Numbered from the stretch's first letter, positions 34,528 through 43,776 are shown. The stretch: DNA of 64,000 nt from Xanthomonas massiliensis (GCF_900018785.1 NZ_FCOY01000005.1:294023-358022); one strand, 5' to 3'. The notes: generated by a model not told the origin, from the letters alone. Numbers and translations: made by a program.

Positions 34528-35991
34528 TCAAGGCACCATCAATGCAAGCCGGTCCTGGTCCGGCGTCTGGACGAGGCGCGCCTGCCAATAGGGAGCAAAC
34601 AGGCTGCCCATTTCGAATTTGTCGTCGTCCTGCTTGCCCCACACGCTGCGCCGGAACAGGTCATAGCTCTTGTGGGGGCGGTTGAAGTACACCTGCGCAC
34701 TGGCGACGGCGCGGATCTGTCCCTTGCGCGCTTCGTCCTGCAGTCGCATGTCGTCAGAGCCCATCCCCAGCATCGTGCTGGTGTGCACCTTGCCGATGTC
34801 GTTGCCCACTTCCACGGTGTAGATCGGGCCGGCCCGGGTTCCATCGGGCGTGCGCGAGTATTCGCTGCGGACGTCGTAGTACGCCGGCGACAAACCGTGC
34901 CTGTAGCCGGTGAAATAGGCCTCGTTGCGCTTGAATCCCATTTCGGTGCCGGCAGGATCGCCGTCGACCATTTTTCCGGCCAGGCGCCGGCTGTTGATGC
35001 CGTTGTAGGCCTTGTAGGTCTTGTTGTCGTAGGGCGACTTCCAGCCGCGGTTGCCATTGATGCCGGGGAAGAAACTGGGCCTGCGTCCTTCCACCGCCTG
35101 GGTGCCCCCCCAGCCGATCGGGAACTTGATCACCCCGAATTCGAACTGGAAGGTATCCACGGCCGCCCAGCGGTCGTAATCGACCAGATCGGTGCCGCCG
35201 TTGCTCTTCAGGAACAGGAAACCGCTCTTGCGCTCGCGGGTGAACTTGTCGCGCGAGGCCATCACCACGTTGCGATAGCGCTCGCCGCCTTCGTTGGTCC
35301 TGCCGCTGGCGCCGTTGCGCCTGCCCGGGGTGTACAGCTGCAGCTGATCGTTGGCTGCGGCCAGGTTCTTCACCAGCACCGCGCGCCCGCCGAGTGTCAG
35401 GCTGGCGTCGGGGGCGTTGTCCTGGACGACCTTGTTGGCCATCAGCGAGATGTTGGTGATGCTCAGCGCATCGCTCAGCGCCGCCTGGGCAGCGCCGGCG
35501 TAGATGAAGTCCATTCCGTCCAGGCCGGTGATCGCACCGTTGAACCCGGGAATGACGAGGGCCCGCCTGACTTGTGTGAGGACGTTGTTCAACTGGTCCA
35601 TGACCTGGCCGACCTGCAGCAATACCTCGCCGATCCCCAGCCAGGAGGTCAGGATGCCCACCACTTTCATGAGCTTCTCGAAGTGTTCGGAGGTGGAGTG
35701 CACCATGGTCAGCCAGGAATTGAGGCTGACCATCTGCGCGATGGTCACTTCGTTGGCCACGCGCGCACGATTGAGATAGGCCGCCAGGTTGCGCGCGCGC
35801 GCCTGTTCGATGGCGATGCTGTAGGCAGCCGCATCGGCGGCATGGGTCAGCTCGACCTTCTTGGAAACGACCTGCTCCGTATTGAACGTCACCAGCAGGC
35901 CCACGCAGAGCACCACCAGGAACACCAGCACCAGCGGTAACGCCTGTCCCTGCTGGACGGTACGCGCTGGCGGCCGGGCAGATGGAAACAC
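34528..35991 (-). CDS. TadG-like pilus-associated protein
   Basis: 487 aa. The N-terminal motif VQQGQALPLVLVFLVVLCVG is a TadE/TadG-type membrane segment. It is followed by ELTHAADAAAYSIAIEQARA, the ADAAA signature of Tad-like putative Flp proteins, then RNLAAYLNRARVANEVTIAQ. The remainder is a large extracytoplasmic domain (YTPGRRNGASGRTNEGGERY, RSEYSRTPDGTRAGPIYTVE). The GTG start is supported by GAGGAG 6 nt upstream. No VWA domain is evident, unlike long TadG proteins. Confidence 0.75.
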   Translation of the reverse strand: MFPSARPPARTVQQGQALPLVLVFLVVLCVGLLVTFNTEQVVSKKVELTHAADAAAYSIAIEQARARNLAAYLNRARVANEVTIAQMVSLNSWLTMVHSTSEHFEKLMKVVGILTSWLGIGEVLLQVGQVMDQLNNVLTQVRRALVIPGFNGAITGLDGMDFIYAGAAQAALSDALSITNISLMANKVVQDNAPDASLTLGGRAVLVKNLAAANDQLQLYTPGRRNGASGRTNEGGERYRNVVMASRDKFTRERKSGFLFLKSNGGTDLVDYDRWAAVDTFQFEFGVIKFPIGWGGTQAVEGRRPSFFPGINGNRGWKSPYDNKTYKAYNGINSRRLAGKMVDGDPAGTEMGFKRNEAYFTGYRHGLSPAYYDVRSEYSRTPDGTRAGPIYTVEVGNDIGKVHTSTMLGMGSDDMRLQDEARKGQIRAVASAQVYFNRPHKSYDLFRRSVWGKQDDDKFEMGSLFAPYWQARLVQTPDQDRLALMVP

Positions 35992-36175
35992 TGGCAGCTC
36001 CTCGGTGGTCGCTGGGGGTATCGACGCGACGGCATGGGCCGGCGTTGCCGGGCCGTCGCCGTTTCGATGGGTTCCGGGGCGGTCCGCCGTTCCTCACCCG
36101 TTGGGGGATCAAAGGAAAGCGGGCCTTGGTATCTGGCGATCCTTCGCCGTGCTCGATCCTTCCGGAAGCGATGGA

Positions 36176-36454
36176 TCAGTCGCCGTTGCCGTCGGCGTAG
36201 CTGCCCATCTTCTTGTCCTGGTTGGCCAGGCTGGCGGCCTGGTTGGAGGCCTGCTGGGCTTTCTGGATCTGCGACTTGCCGCCCTTGCCGCTGATTTCCT
36301 GGGCGATGCCGGCGGTCTGGTTGCGGACGGTCTTGCCGAAATACGAGTACACCCCAATCGCGGCGACCGCGATGAGGGCCACGATGATGATGTACTCGGT
36401 CATGCCCTGGCCGTGCTGCTTCTTGAAGCCGAAACGCCGGAAATGGTTCTTCAT
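36176..36454 (-). CDS. Flp-type type IVb pilin-like protein
   Basis: 92 aa: basic leader (MKNHFRRFGFKKQHG), then QGMTEYIIIVALIAVAAIGV, matching the prepilin peptidase site G-x-x-x-E-Y of type IVb pilins. The mature helix is followed by an unusually long, Gln/Ala/Ser-rich hydrophilic tail (QKAQQASNQAASLANQDKKM). Flp pilins are normally 50-80 aa. It is the first gene of the tad locus, 184 bp from the TadG-like gene, with GGAG about 10 nt before the ATG. Confidence 0.75.
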   Translation of the reverse strand: MKNHFRRFGFKKQHGQGMTEYIIIVALIAVAAIGVYSYFGKTVRNQTAGIAQEISGKGGKSQIQKAQQASNQAASLANQDKKMGSYADGNGD

Positions 36455-37179
36455 GAGGTGGATCTCCTGGGTTGCTGCCCGATCCTTGCAGCGCGGTCGG
36501 TCGTGCTGGATCGGACCTGGACCGGGGCGAGGTTGACTGCAGGAATGGAACGATGCGTGTCTGCATTCCGGCTTTCTTGAAGATTGCCGATATGTCAGGC
36601 GAGCCGAAGCTAGCAGTCGGAAAATGACCAAACAACGCCGTGGACGCGTTTTTTTGACGTTGTGTGTCGAATTGTGTCCGCCGTCACTTCGGGTGTGTGA
36701 CCCCGTGACTCATGGTGTCGATCATGTGTCGTTTCCATGACGCGGCCTCGCACTTGCATTCGTCTGCCTGGGACAACAGCACGCATGCATCGAAGGTCGG
36801 CAGACAAACCGCGTAGATGCCTGCCATGCGCGCGGCATGCTTCGGCCGGTCGTGAGCACGATCACGATTGCGAGGCAAGGGTCATGCCTTGCAATGGGGA
36901 GTGGCTGGGGGACGGCCAGGCAAGCCGCCTGCATGAAGACGGATGGCGGCGCGACCAGGGCAGGGGCGGGTCGGATGCCCGCGACCGGTTTGAGCCACGA
37001 CTGGTGGCCCCGGCTCCTGTTCGCGTCCGGGGCGTCGCCAGGGGCGACGCGAAGGTCCGGATGGGCGCGCGCGGATATTGCCCGCGTGCTCGCGAATGCA
37101 CGTCTCCGGGCGGTCGTGTGCCAAGCGGACTTGGCAGCCCGCTGTGGCCCCGGGGGGGCCTCCCCCCGGGGACTTCAAG
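36455..37179. other. 725-bp region upstream of the tad locus
   Basis: No gene supported. The part at 36600-36730 is AT-rich relative to the window and carries repeated elements: TGTGTC twice (36663-36680), GTCAC-N9-GTGAC and GTGAC twice near 36685-36710. This suggests regulator binding sites for the tad operon. No clear sigma-70 or sigma-54 promoter could be placed. The remainder (36730-37140) shows no structure I can interpret, apart from the terminator hairpin at its right end. Confidence 0.4.
37148..37171 (-). terminator. GC-only 10-bp hairpin after the small secreted-protein gene
   Basis: CCCCGGGGGG-gcct-CCCCCCGGGG is a perfect inverted repeat 8 bp beyond the stop at 37180. No T-run follows on the minus strand, so its role as a terminator is probable rather than proven. 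Confidence 0.5.
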
Positions 37180-37539
37180 TCATTCCGCCAACTGCGCGCT
37201 CGCGGTCTTGCAGGATCCAGGGTCGGGCTTGCCGCCTCCCATCAGTACCAGAGGTGTCATGCTGTCTACACCCTGCTTGAAGCCGGATTCGAACTTGGCC
37301 GCATAGTCCGGACTGGGATCCATGCCGCGGCCCTTGGCGAGATTGCGGCGCTTGTAGGCCTCCAGTTGGGCCTGGGAAGCGCCGCAGGCCTTGGCCGTCG
37401 CATACGTCATGCCGACCACGCTGCCCCAGTCGGTGCCCGAGTAGGTCTGCCCCGGCGTCGATGCGCCTGCCGGCGTTGCCACGGCCAATGCCAGGCAGAC
37501 ACCGATCCACGATCGCCACCCGATTTTTCCTGTCTTCAT
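37180..37539 (-). CDS. Small secreted protein of unknown function
   Basis: 119 aa with a signal peptide (GWRSWIGVCLALAVATPAGA). The mature part is about 90 residues with a single Cys in YATAKACGASQAQLEAYKRR and another near the end (GSCKTASAQLAE), which could pair. GGGAGCG lies 6 nt upstream of the ATG. No family recognised. It stands alone between the ABC exporter and the tad locus. Confidence 0.62.
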   Translation of the reverse strand: MKTGKIGWRSWIGVCLALAVATPAGASTPGQTYSGTDWGSVVGMTYATAKACGASQAQLEAYKRRNLAKGRGMDPSPDYAAKFESGFKQGVDSMTPLVLMGGGKPDPGSCKTASAQLAE

Positions 37540-37718
37540 CGAACGCTCCCTTGGTTCCGCCGCGCACGGCCAGTGGCCCAAGCGTATCCGAGGATGACAA
37601 GCGCGGTCGGGCTGGCGCGGGGAGACCGGCGGTATGCGGCGGCCGGTTGCGGCATGCCCGGCTCTCGTCGCGCGCGATCGAAGGGCCTCCAGTCCCGTCG
37701 CGCGGCGGCGACCGGTCC

Positions 37719-38510
37719 TCAGCTGCGCAGGCCGATGCCGCGCCGGAGCAGCCACACCGCGAACAGCGACAGCACCACGACGAAGCCGATCATCAGCGCG
37801 TAGGCGACCCACAGTGGCACGTCGGACTGGCCGAGCAGGCCGTAGCGGAACGCGTTGACCATGTAGAAGATCGGGTTGGCGTGGGTCAGCGCCTGCGCCC
37901 AGCCGGGCAGCAGCTTGACCGAATAGAACACGCCGCCCAGGTAGGTCAGCGGGGTCAGGATGAAGGTCGGCACGATCGCCACGTCGTCGAACTTGCGGGC
38001 GTAGACCGCGTTGACGAAGCCGGCCAGCGAGAAGATCGTCGCGCCCAGCAGCACCGTGGTCACGGTCACCAGCGGGTGCGGCATGCGCACCGGGGTGAAG
38101 AACATGGCGATCACCAGGACGATGACCCCGACCATCAGCCCGCGCATCACCGCGCCGGCCACGTAGCCCCAGAGGATGACCGCGTTGGGCGCGGGGCTGA
38201 CCAGCAGTTCCTCGACGTGGCGGCCGAACTTGGCGCCGAAGAACGAGGAGGAGATGTTGCCGTAGCTGTTCTGGATCACGCTCATCATCACCAGGCCGGG
38301 GACGATGAACTGCATGTACGAGAACCCGTCCATGGTGCCCACGCGCGAGCCGATCAGGTTGCCGAAGATCAGGAAGTACAGGGTCATGGTGATCGCCGGC
38401 GGCACCAGGGTCTGGCCCCAGATGCGCAGGATGCGCTGCACCTCGCGGCGCACGATGGTGACGAAGGCGATCCAGTTGCGGCGGTCGATGGAGGGGGCGG
38501 CGGTGCTCAT
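37719..38510 (-). CDS. ABC-2 type exporter permease (YadH-like)
   Basis: 263 aa with about six membrane segments (LVPPAITMTLYFLIFGNLIG, FIVPGLVMMSVIQNSYGN, TVTTVLLGATIFSLAGFVNA, LMIGFVVVLSLFAVWLL). ABC2-membrane signature: FGRHVEELLVSPAPNAVILW and LTYLGGVFYSVKLLPGWAQA. It matches YadH in size and in its coupling (ATGA overlap) to a YadG-like ATPase. The exported substrate is unknown. Confidence 0.85.
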   Translation of the reverse strand: MSTAAPSIDRRNWIAFVTIVRREVQRILRIWGQTLVPPAITMTLYFLIFGNLIGSRVGTMDGFSYMQFIVPGLVMMSVIQNSYGNISSSFFGAKFGRHVEELLVSPAPNAVILWGYVAGAVMRGLMVGVIVLVIAMFFTPVRMPHPLVTVTTVLLGATIFSLAGFVNAVYARKFDDVAIVPTFILTPLTYLGGVFYSVKLLPGWAQALTHANPIFYMVNAFRYGLLGQSDVPLWVAYALMIGFVVVLSLFAVWLLRRGIGLRS

Positions 38511-39460
38511 GCGGCCTGCTCCATCTTGTCGGTGGTCAGGCGCACGAACAATTCCTCCAGGCGGTTGCTGCGCGGGCGCATCGAGCGCACGTGGATGCCG
38601 GCGCCGCTCAGCGCGGTGAACACGCGGTTGAGGTCCATCGCCCGCGGCATGTCCAGCGCCAGGGTCTGCGGGTCGGTGGCGTCGAGGCGCGCTCCCTCGA
38701 TCAGCGGCAGCTGCGCCGGCAGGGTGCCGTCGATGTCGAGCACGAAGCTCTCCGTGTCCAGCTTGGCCAGCAGCTGGCGCATCGGGCCCTGCTCGATGAT
38801 GCGGCCGTGGTTGATGATCGCCAGGTGCCGGCACAGGCTCTCGGCTTCTTCCAGGTAGTGCGTGGTCAGGATGATGGTGGTGCCGGCGGCGTTGATCTCG
38901 CGCAGGGCATGCCACATGTCGCGGCGGATCTCGATGTCCACCCCGGCGGTGGGCTCGTCCAGGATCAGCAGGCGCGGGGCGGTCATCATCGCGCGGGCGA
39001 TCATCAGCCGGCGCTTCATGCCGCCGGAGAGCGTGCGGCTCATCATCTGCGCCTTGTCCCACAGGTGGGCGCGGCGCAGTTCCTGCTCGGCGCGCGGCTC
39101 GGCCACCTCGCGCGGGATCCCATAGAAGCCGGCGTAGTTGACCAGGATGTCGTAGGGCTTCTCGAACAGGTTGAAGTTGATTTCCTGCGGCACCAGGCCG
39201 ATCAGGCGCATGGCCGCGCCGCGCTGGTGCAGCAGGTCGGTGCCGAACACCGACACCTCGCCGGAGCTGGCGTTGACCAGCGAGGAGACGATGCCGATCA
39301 GCGTGGACTTGCCGGCGCCGTTGGGGCCGAGCAGGGCGAAGAAGTCTCCGGGCGCCACGTCCAGGTCGATGCCGCGCAGTGCCTGCACGCCGTTGTCGTA
39401 GGTCTTGCGCAGGTCGCGCACGTGCAGCGCCGGGGCGCCGGAAGCGGGTAGGGCGGTCAA
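38507..39460 (-). CDS. ABC exporter ATP-binding protein (YadG-like)
   Basis: 317 aa. Walker A LLGPNGAGKSTLIGI, Q-loop LVPQEINFNLFEKPYD, signature RTLSGGMKRRLMIARAMM, Walker B RLLILDEPTAGVD and the H-loop ILTTHYLEEAE are intact. A C-terminal ~80-residue regulatory region follows. The TTG start at 39460 is supported by AAGGA 8 nt upstream. Coupled to the permease gene; the pair forms an inner-membrane exporter of the YadGH type. Confidence 0.87.
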   Translation of the reverse strand: MTALPASGAPALHVRDLRKTYDNGVQALRGIDLDVAPGDFFALLGPNGAGKSTLIGIVSSLVNASSGEVSVFGTDLLHQRGAAMRLIGLVPQEINFNLFEKPYDILVNYAGFYGIPREVAEPRAEQELRRAHLWDKAQMMSRTLSGGMKRRLMIARAMMTAPRLLILDEPTAGVDIEIRRDMWHALREINAAGTTIILTTHYLEEAESLCRHLAIINHGRIIEQGPMRQLLAKLDTESFVLDIDGTLPAQLPLIEGARLDATDPQTLALDMPRAMDLNRVFTALSGAGIHVRSMRPRSNRLEELFVRLTTDKMEQAA

Positions 39461-39546
39461 GTCGGTGATCCTTGGCGGATGCCGGAATGTGGGGGCCGAT
39501 TATAGGTGCCCCTGCCTTGCTCTCCGGGCAACGCAGCGTTTGCGGA

Positions 39547-41049
39547 TCAGGTCGTGGCCGCGTCGAGGCGGCGGTAGCCGATGGCCTCGGTCAGGTGCGG
39601 GGTGGCGATGCGGGCTTCCCCTTCCAGGTCGGCGATGCTGCGCGCCACACGCAGGATGCGGTGCATCGAGCGTGCCGACAGTCGCAGGTGCTCGATGGCC
39701 CGCTCGAGCAGGGCCTGGTCGCCGGCGGCCAGGCGGCAGTCGCGTTCGGTCTGGTGCTGGGACAGGCGCGCATTGGACGTGCCGGCCCGCTCCAGCTGGC
39801 GCCGGCGCGCGGCCTCCACGCGCTGGCGCACGCTTCGCGAATCCTCGCCGCCGGGCTGGTCGGGGCGCAGTTCGTGCGGGGCCAGGCGTGGCACCTCCAC
39901 GTGCAGGTCGATGCGTTCCATCAGCGGGCCGGAGATGCGTGCGCGGTAGCGGCGCACGCTGTCGGGGCTGCAGCGGCAGCGCCCGGACGGATCGCCGGCC
40001 CAGCCGCAGGGACACGGGTTCATCGCCGCCACCAGCTGGAACCGCGCCGGGAACTCGACGCTGCGCGCCGCGCGCGAGACGGTGACCGTGCCCGACTCCA
40101 GCGGTTCGCGCAGCACTTCCAGCGCGTGCCGGTTCCATTCCGGGAGCTCGTCCAGGAACAGCACCCCGTTGTGCGCCAGCGAGATCTCCCCGGGGCGCGG
40201 ATGGCCGCCGCCGCCGACCAGGGCGACCGCGCTGGCGGTGTGGTGCGGGGCGCGATAGGGGCGCTGGCGCCAGCGCGACGGATCCAGTCCGTGGCCGCTG
40301 ACCGAGGCGATGGCGGCCGATTCCAGGGCCTCCTCCTCGTCCGCCTCGGGCAGGATGCCGGGCAGTCGCGAGGCCAGCAGCGTCTTGCCGCAGCCGGGGC
40401 TGCCCACGAACAGCAGGTGGTGGCCGCCCGCCGCGGCCACTTCCAGGGCGCGCCGGGCCTGGGCCTGGCCGCGCACGTCGGCCAGGTCGGGGTACGGGCG
40501 GGGCTGCATCGGCGGTGCCTCGGCCCGCCGCGGTGCGGCGGCACCGGCCAGGGCGCCGCACACCTCCAGCAGGGTGCGGGCCGCATAGGCGTCAACCTCG
40601 CGTGCCAGCGCCGCCTCGGCGCCGTTGCCGGCCGGCACCAGCAGGCGGCGACCGGCCTTGCCGGCGGCGATGGCGGCGGGCAGCGCCCCGTCCACCGCGC
40701 GCAGTTCGCCGGTCAGCGCCAGCTCGCCCAGGAATTCCCAGCCGTCCAGCGCCTGCCGGTCGATCTGCCCGCTGGCGGCGAGGATGCCCAGCGCGATCGG
40801 CAGGTCGAAGCGCCCGCCCTCCTTGGGCAGGTCGGCCGGTGCCAGGTTGATGGTGATGCGCCGCGCCGGGAACTCGAACTGCGCGCACAGCAGCGCCGCG
40901 CGCACGCGGTCGCGCGATTCGCGCACGGCCGCTTCGGGCAGGCCGACGATCTGGGTGGAGGGCAGGCCGCCGGACAGGTGTACTTCCACCCGCACTGCGG
41001 GCGCATGCACGCCGGCGCGGGCGCGGCTGTGGACCAGCGCCAGGCTCAT
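39547..41049 (-). CDS. comM: ComM/YifB-family Mg-chelatase-like AAA+ ATPase
   Basis: 500 aa. The N-terminal ChlI domain begins MSLALVHSRARAGVHAPAVR and includes GLPSTQIVGLPEAAVRESRD. Walker A FVGSPGCGKTLLASRLPGIL and Walker B GVLFLDELPEWNRHALEVLR follow, then the cysteine-rich NPCPCGWAGDPSGRCRCSPD and a C-terminal Mg-chelatase domain. ComM is a hexameric helicase that promotes branch migration during natural transformation. It ends 86 bp before the YadG-like gene. Confidence 0.9.
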   Translation of the reverse strand: MSLALVHSRARAGVHAPAVRVEVHLSGGLPSTQIVGLPEAAVRESRDRVRAALLCAQFEFPARRITINLAPADLPKEGGRFDLPIALGILAASGQIDRQALDGWEFLGELALTGELRAVDGALPAAIAAGKAGRRLLVPAGNGAEAALAREVDAYAARTLLEVCGALAGAAAPRRAEAPPMQPRPYPDLADVRGQAQARRALEVAAAGGHHLLFVGSPGCGKTLLASRLPGILPEADEEEALESAAIASVSGHGLDPSRWRQRPYRAPHHTASAVALVGGGGHPRPGEISLAHNGVLFLDELPEWNRHALEVLREPLESGTVTVSRAARSVEFPARFQLVAAMNPCPCGWAGDPSGRCRCSPDSVRRYRARISGPLMERIDLHVEVPRLAPHELRPDQPGGEDSRSVRQRVEAARRRQLERAGTSNARLSQHQTERDCRLAAGDQALLERAIEHLRLSARSMHRILRVARSIADLEGEARIATPHLTEAIGYRRLDAATT

Positions 41050-41063
41050 GGCAACGAGGAGGG

Positions 41064-41330
41064 TTAGGCCTGGGGGGCGGCCGGGCCGGCCTGCCGGGCT
41101 TCGAGCCCGGCGACCTTCGCTTCCAGCGCGTCCAGCTTCTCGCGGGTGCGCAGCAGCACCGCGCGCTGGACTTCGAATTCCTCGCGCGTGACCAGGTCCA
41201 GCTTGGCCAGGCCGGCCTGCAGGGCGCCCTTGAACGCGGTTTCCATCTCCTCGCGCGATTCGCGCAGGCCGGGCGGCACCAGCTCGCCGAGGCGGCGGGC
41301 GAGGGCGTCGATCTGGTTGAGGTCGATCAT
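41064..41330 (-). CDS. ubiK: UbiK-type accessory factor for ubiquinone synthesis (BMFP family)
   Basis: 88 aa. The N-terminal amphipathic helix (MIDLNQIDALARRLGELVPP) and the C-terminal coiled coil (EFEVQRAVLLRTREKLDALE, AKVAGLEARQ) match UbiK/YqiC. UbiK binds UbiJ and membranes and helps aerobic ubiquinone synthesis. It is located 14 bp upstream of comM, commonly adjacent in Xanthomonadaceae, and is divergent from the PII gene. Confidence 0.85.
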   Translation of the reverse strand: MIDLNQIDALARRLGELVPPGLRESREEMETAFKGALQAGLAKLDLVTREEFEVQRAVLLRTREKLDALEAKVAGLEARQAGPAAPQA

Positions 41331-41418
41331 CGGGCTGGCTCCGCGGAAGGGACTTGCAGACTGGGCGCAGGTCCGGGTCTGGAGCATCGGCCGCGCGTGG
41401 ATGGGACAGTAAGGATAA

Positions 41419-41865
<447 letters not shown>

Positions 41866-41880
41866 CGGTGCGGCGCGGGC

Positions 41881-42558
41881 CTAGCCGGCGCGCTTGAAGC
41901 GCCGGTAGACGCGCTTCCAGCCCCCGCGCAGGCGCCGGATCCAGGCCGGCTCGGCCACCGCGGCGCGCTGTGCCTCGCTCGGCGCCACGCCCAGCAGGCG
42001 CTGGCGCAGCTTGAGCAGGTTGGCCTGGTCGCCGCGGCGCAGCTGGCGGGCGATGAAGCTCTCGCGCAGCCAGCGCGGCGCCTGCCAGGCGGCGGTGAAG
42101 TCGATCAGCACCGGCACGCCGGCGCTGATCAGCACGTTGGTGCCGTGCAGGTCGTTGTGGGTGATCCCGGCCGCATGCAGGCGCTGCAGGGCGTACTGCA
42201 GCTGGTCGAAGACCTCGCGGCCCACCTGGTGAGCGCATTCGCTCAGGGTCTGGCCGTGCACGTACTCCATGCCGAGCGCCAGGCTGCCCAGGGTGCCGAG
42301 CAGGGCGGGCGCGTGGCGCCAGCCGTTCAGCCGCCGCAGCATGCGGGCCTCGCGCCGTACCAGCAGGCGTGCGGGCAGCGACAGCGGGGTATGGCGGTAG
42401 CGGGTGTAGTCCTTGACCACCGCGGGCCGGCCGTCCAGGCAGGTCTGGTACACGTCCGGCTCGAGCAGGCGGCGGCCGCGCTTGAGCAGCTTGGTCCGGG
42501 CGGGGTCGCAGGCGACCGGCTCGGGAGCGAGAAGGCAGGAGGGCAGGAGTTCTTTCAT
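41881..42558 (-). CDS. Kinase-fold protein (RIO/Kdo-kinase-like)
   Basis: 225 aa small protein-kinase-like fold. PAVVKDYTR supplies the ATP Lys, LGMEYVHGQTL the hinge, and AAGITHNDLHGTNVLISAGV with VLIDFTAAW carries the HxD-x4-N and DF metal motifs. No glycine-rich loop is obvious. Relatives act on lipopolysaccharide sugars or proteins; the substrate here cannot be told. The 180 bp upstream contain an AT-rich compound palindrome (42603-42635) that may control it. Confidence 0.7.
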   Translation of the reverse strand: MKELLPSCLLAPEPVACDPARTKLLKRGRRLLEPDVYQTCLDGRPAVVKDYTRYRHTPLSLPARLLVRREARMLRRLNGWRHAPALLGTLGSLALGMEYVHGQTLSECAHQVGREVFDQLQYALQRLHAAGITHNDLHGTNVLISAGVPVLIDFTAAWQAPRWLRESFIARQLRRGDQANLLKLRQRLLGVAPSEAQRAAVAEPAWIRRLRGGWKRVYRRFKRAG

Positions 42559-42602
42559 GGTGGTTCGCCGGTGCGCGGGCGCGCACCCGGAGATGGGCGT
42601 CG

Positions 42603-42635
42603 ATTCAATTGAACCCTATGGTTCATTAATTGAAT
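42603..42635. promoter_or_regulatory. AT-rich compound palindrome, candidate operator
   Basis: ATTCAATT (42603-42610) and GAACC (42611-42615) are mirrored by GGTTC (42620-42624) and AATTGAAT (42628-42635), with a CTAT centre and one ATT interruption. TTCAATTGAA at 42604-42613 is itself a palindrome. It lies 45-77 bp upstream of the kinase-like gene start and beyond the speE stop. It could be an operator (MarR-like in appearance) or an mRNA hairpin. Confidence 0.5.
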
Positions 42636-42743
42636 TCTAACGCCGCTCCGACACTTCTCCCACGGCCATGATGGCCAGGGAGGTGGACGAACTGTTCCAC
42701 CCGTGCGGCGAACGGCGCCGGCCGCCCGCCGCGGATCGGTGGC

Positions 42744-43601
42744 TTATTCGCCCAGGGCCTGGGCGACGAACGGCGGTGCGACCAGTACGCCGGTGTGCAG
42801 GTGGGCGGTGTAGTACCCGGTGTCGAAGGGCTTGGCCTGCGCGTCGGCCTCGCGGAAGCCGAACCCGAAGCCCGCGGGCTTGGCGGCCACGGTCACGCTC
42901 CACCAGCCGGTGGGATAGCACGGCTGCGGGAACGGCAGGGTCCGGAACGACTGGAAGCCGGCCTTGCCCATCTCCGCGCGCATGTCCTTGATGAGGTCCA
43001 GCAGCGCCAGCGGCGACTCGGACTGCTGCACCAGCAGGCCATCGTCCTTGAGCGCGCGGAAGCAGCTCTCGAAGAACGCCTGGTTGAACAGGCCCTCGGC
43101 CGGGCCGATCGGGTCGGTGGAATCGACGATCACCACGTCCACGCTGCGCGGCTCGCAATTGGCCATGTAGGCCACGCCGTCGTCGAACAGCAGCTCCGCG
43201 CGCGGGTCGGCATTGGATTCGCACAGCTCGGGGAAATGCTTCTCGGCCATGCGCGTGACCTGCTCGTCGATGTCGCACTGGGTCACCGAGGCCACTTCCG
43301 GGTGCTTGAGCACCTCGCGCAGGGTGCCGCAGTCGCCGCCGCCGATGATCACCACGCGCTTGGGCGCCGGATGGGTGAACAGCACCGGGTGGGCGATCAT
43401 CTCGTGGTAGAAGAAGTTGTCGCGGGTGGTCAGCATCATCGCCCCGTCGATCACCATCAGCTTGCCCCAGTCGGTGGACTGGTAGATCTCGATCTTCTGG
43501 AACGGCGACTGCACCTCGTCCAGCTTGGCGGTGGTGCGGAAGCCGATGGCCGAGCCGGTGGGGTCGAAATGCTCGATGAACCAGGTGTCGCTGCTGCTCA
43601 T
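42744..43601 (-). CDS. speE: Polyamine aminopropyltransferase (spermidine synthase)
   Basis: 285 aa. The PAPT motifs are QSTDWGKLMVIDGAMMLTTR, DNFFYHEMIAHPVL, VVIIGGGDCGTLREVLKHPE (decarboxylated-SAM site), SVTQCDIDEQV and VDVVIVDSTDPIGPAEGLF (catalytic DSTDP). It transfers aminopropyl from decarboxylated SAM to putrescine. Divergent from speA, the gene that supplies agmatine for putrescine, so both ends of the pathway share one control region. Confidence 0.92.
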   Translation of the reverse strand: MSSSDTWFIEHFDPTGSAIGFRTTAKLDEVQSPFQKIEIYQSTDWGKLMVIDGAMMLTTRDNFFYHEMIAHPVLFTHPAPKRVVIIGGGDCGTLREVLKHPEVASVTQCDIDEQVTRMAEKHFPELCESNADPRAELLFDDGVAYMANCEPRSVDVVIVDSTDPIGPAEGLFNQAFFESCFRALKDDGLLVQQSESPLALLDLIKDMRAEMGKAGFQSFRTLPFPQPCYPTGWWSVTVAAKPAGFGFGFREADAQAKPFDTGYYTAHLHTGVLVAPPFVAQALGE

Positions 43602-43740
43602 GGGGAATCCTTGCTGGACGATGGCGGCCACCGCCGGCGGCGATGGCGAGGGTGTGGAGGGGCGGCGGGCCGGCCGTCGGGCAGGTGCCCCCGCGGCGCC
43701 GGGAACGGCGGGCCGCGGGCCGGGCGCCGCGCGGGCGCGG

Positions 43741-43776
43741 ATTGTAACGGACCCCGCGCGGGCCGGGCGTTACAAT
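43741..43776. promoter_or_regulatory. Mirror-image element between speE and speA
   Basis: ATTGTAAC (43741-43748) and GTTACAAT (43769-43776) are perfect inverted repeats 20 bp apart. Each contains TACAAT, a good -10 hexamer, read outward on opposite strands: 35 bp before speA and about 140 bp before speE. No strong -35 matches are seen. The element could be overlapping divergent promoters, an operator, or both. Confidence 0.5.

Noticed and set aside
36600..36700. Sigma-54 promoter for the tad operon
   Set aside because: GG and GC dinucleotides near 36620-36640 are 13 bp apart instead of 10, so the spacing fails.
36737..37306. Several overlapping frames upstream of the tad locus
   Set aside because: Low-complexity translations, no start signals, and they cross a terminator hairpin.
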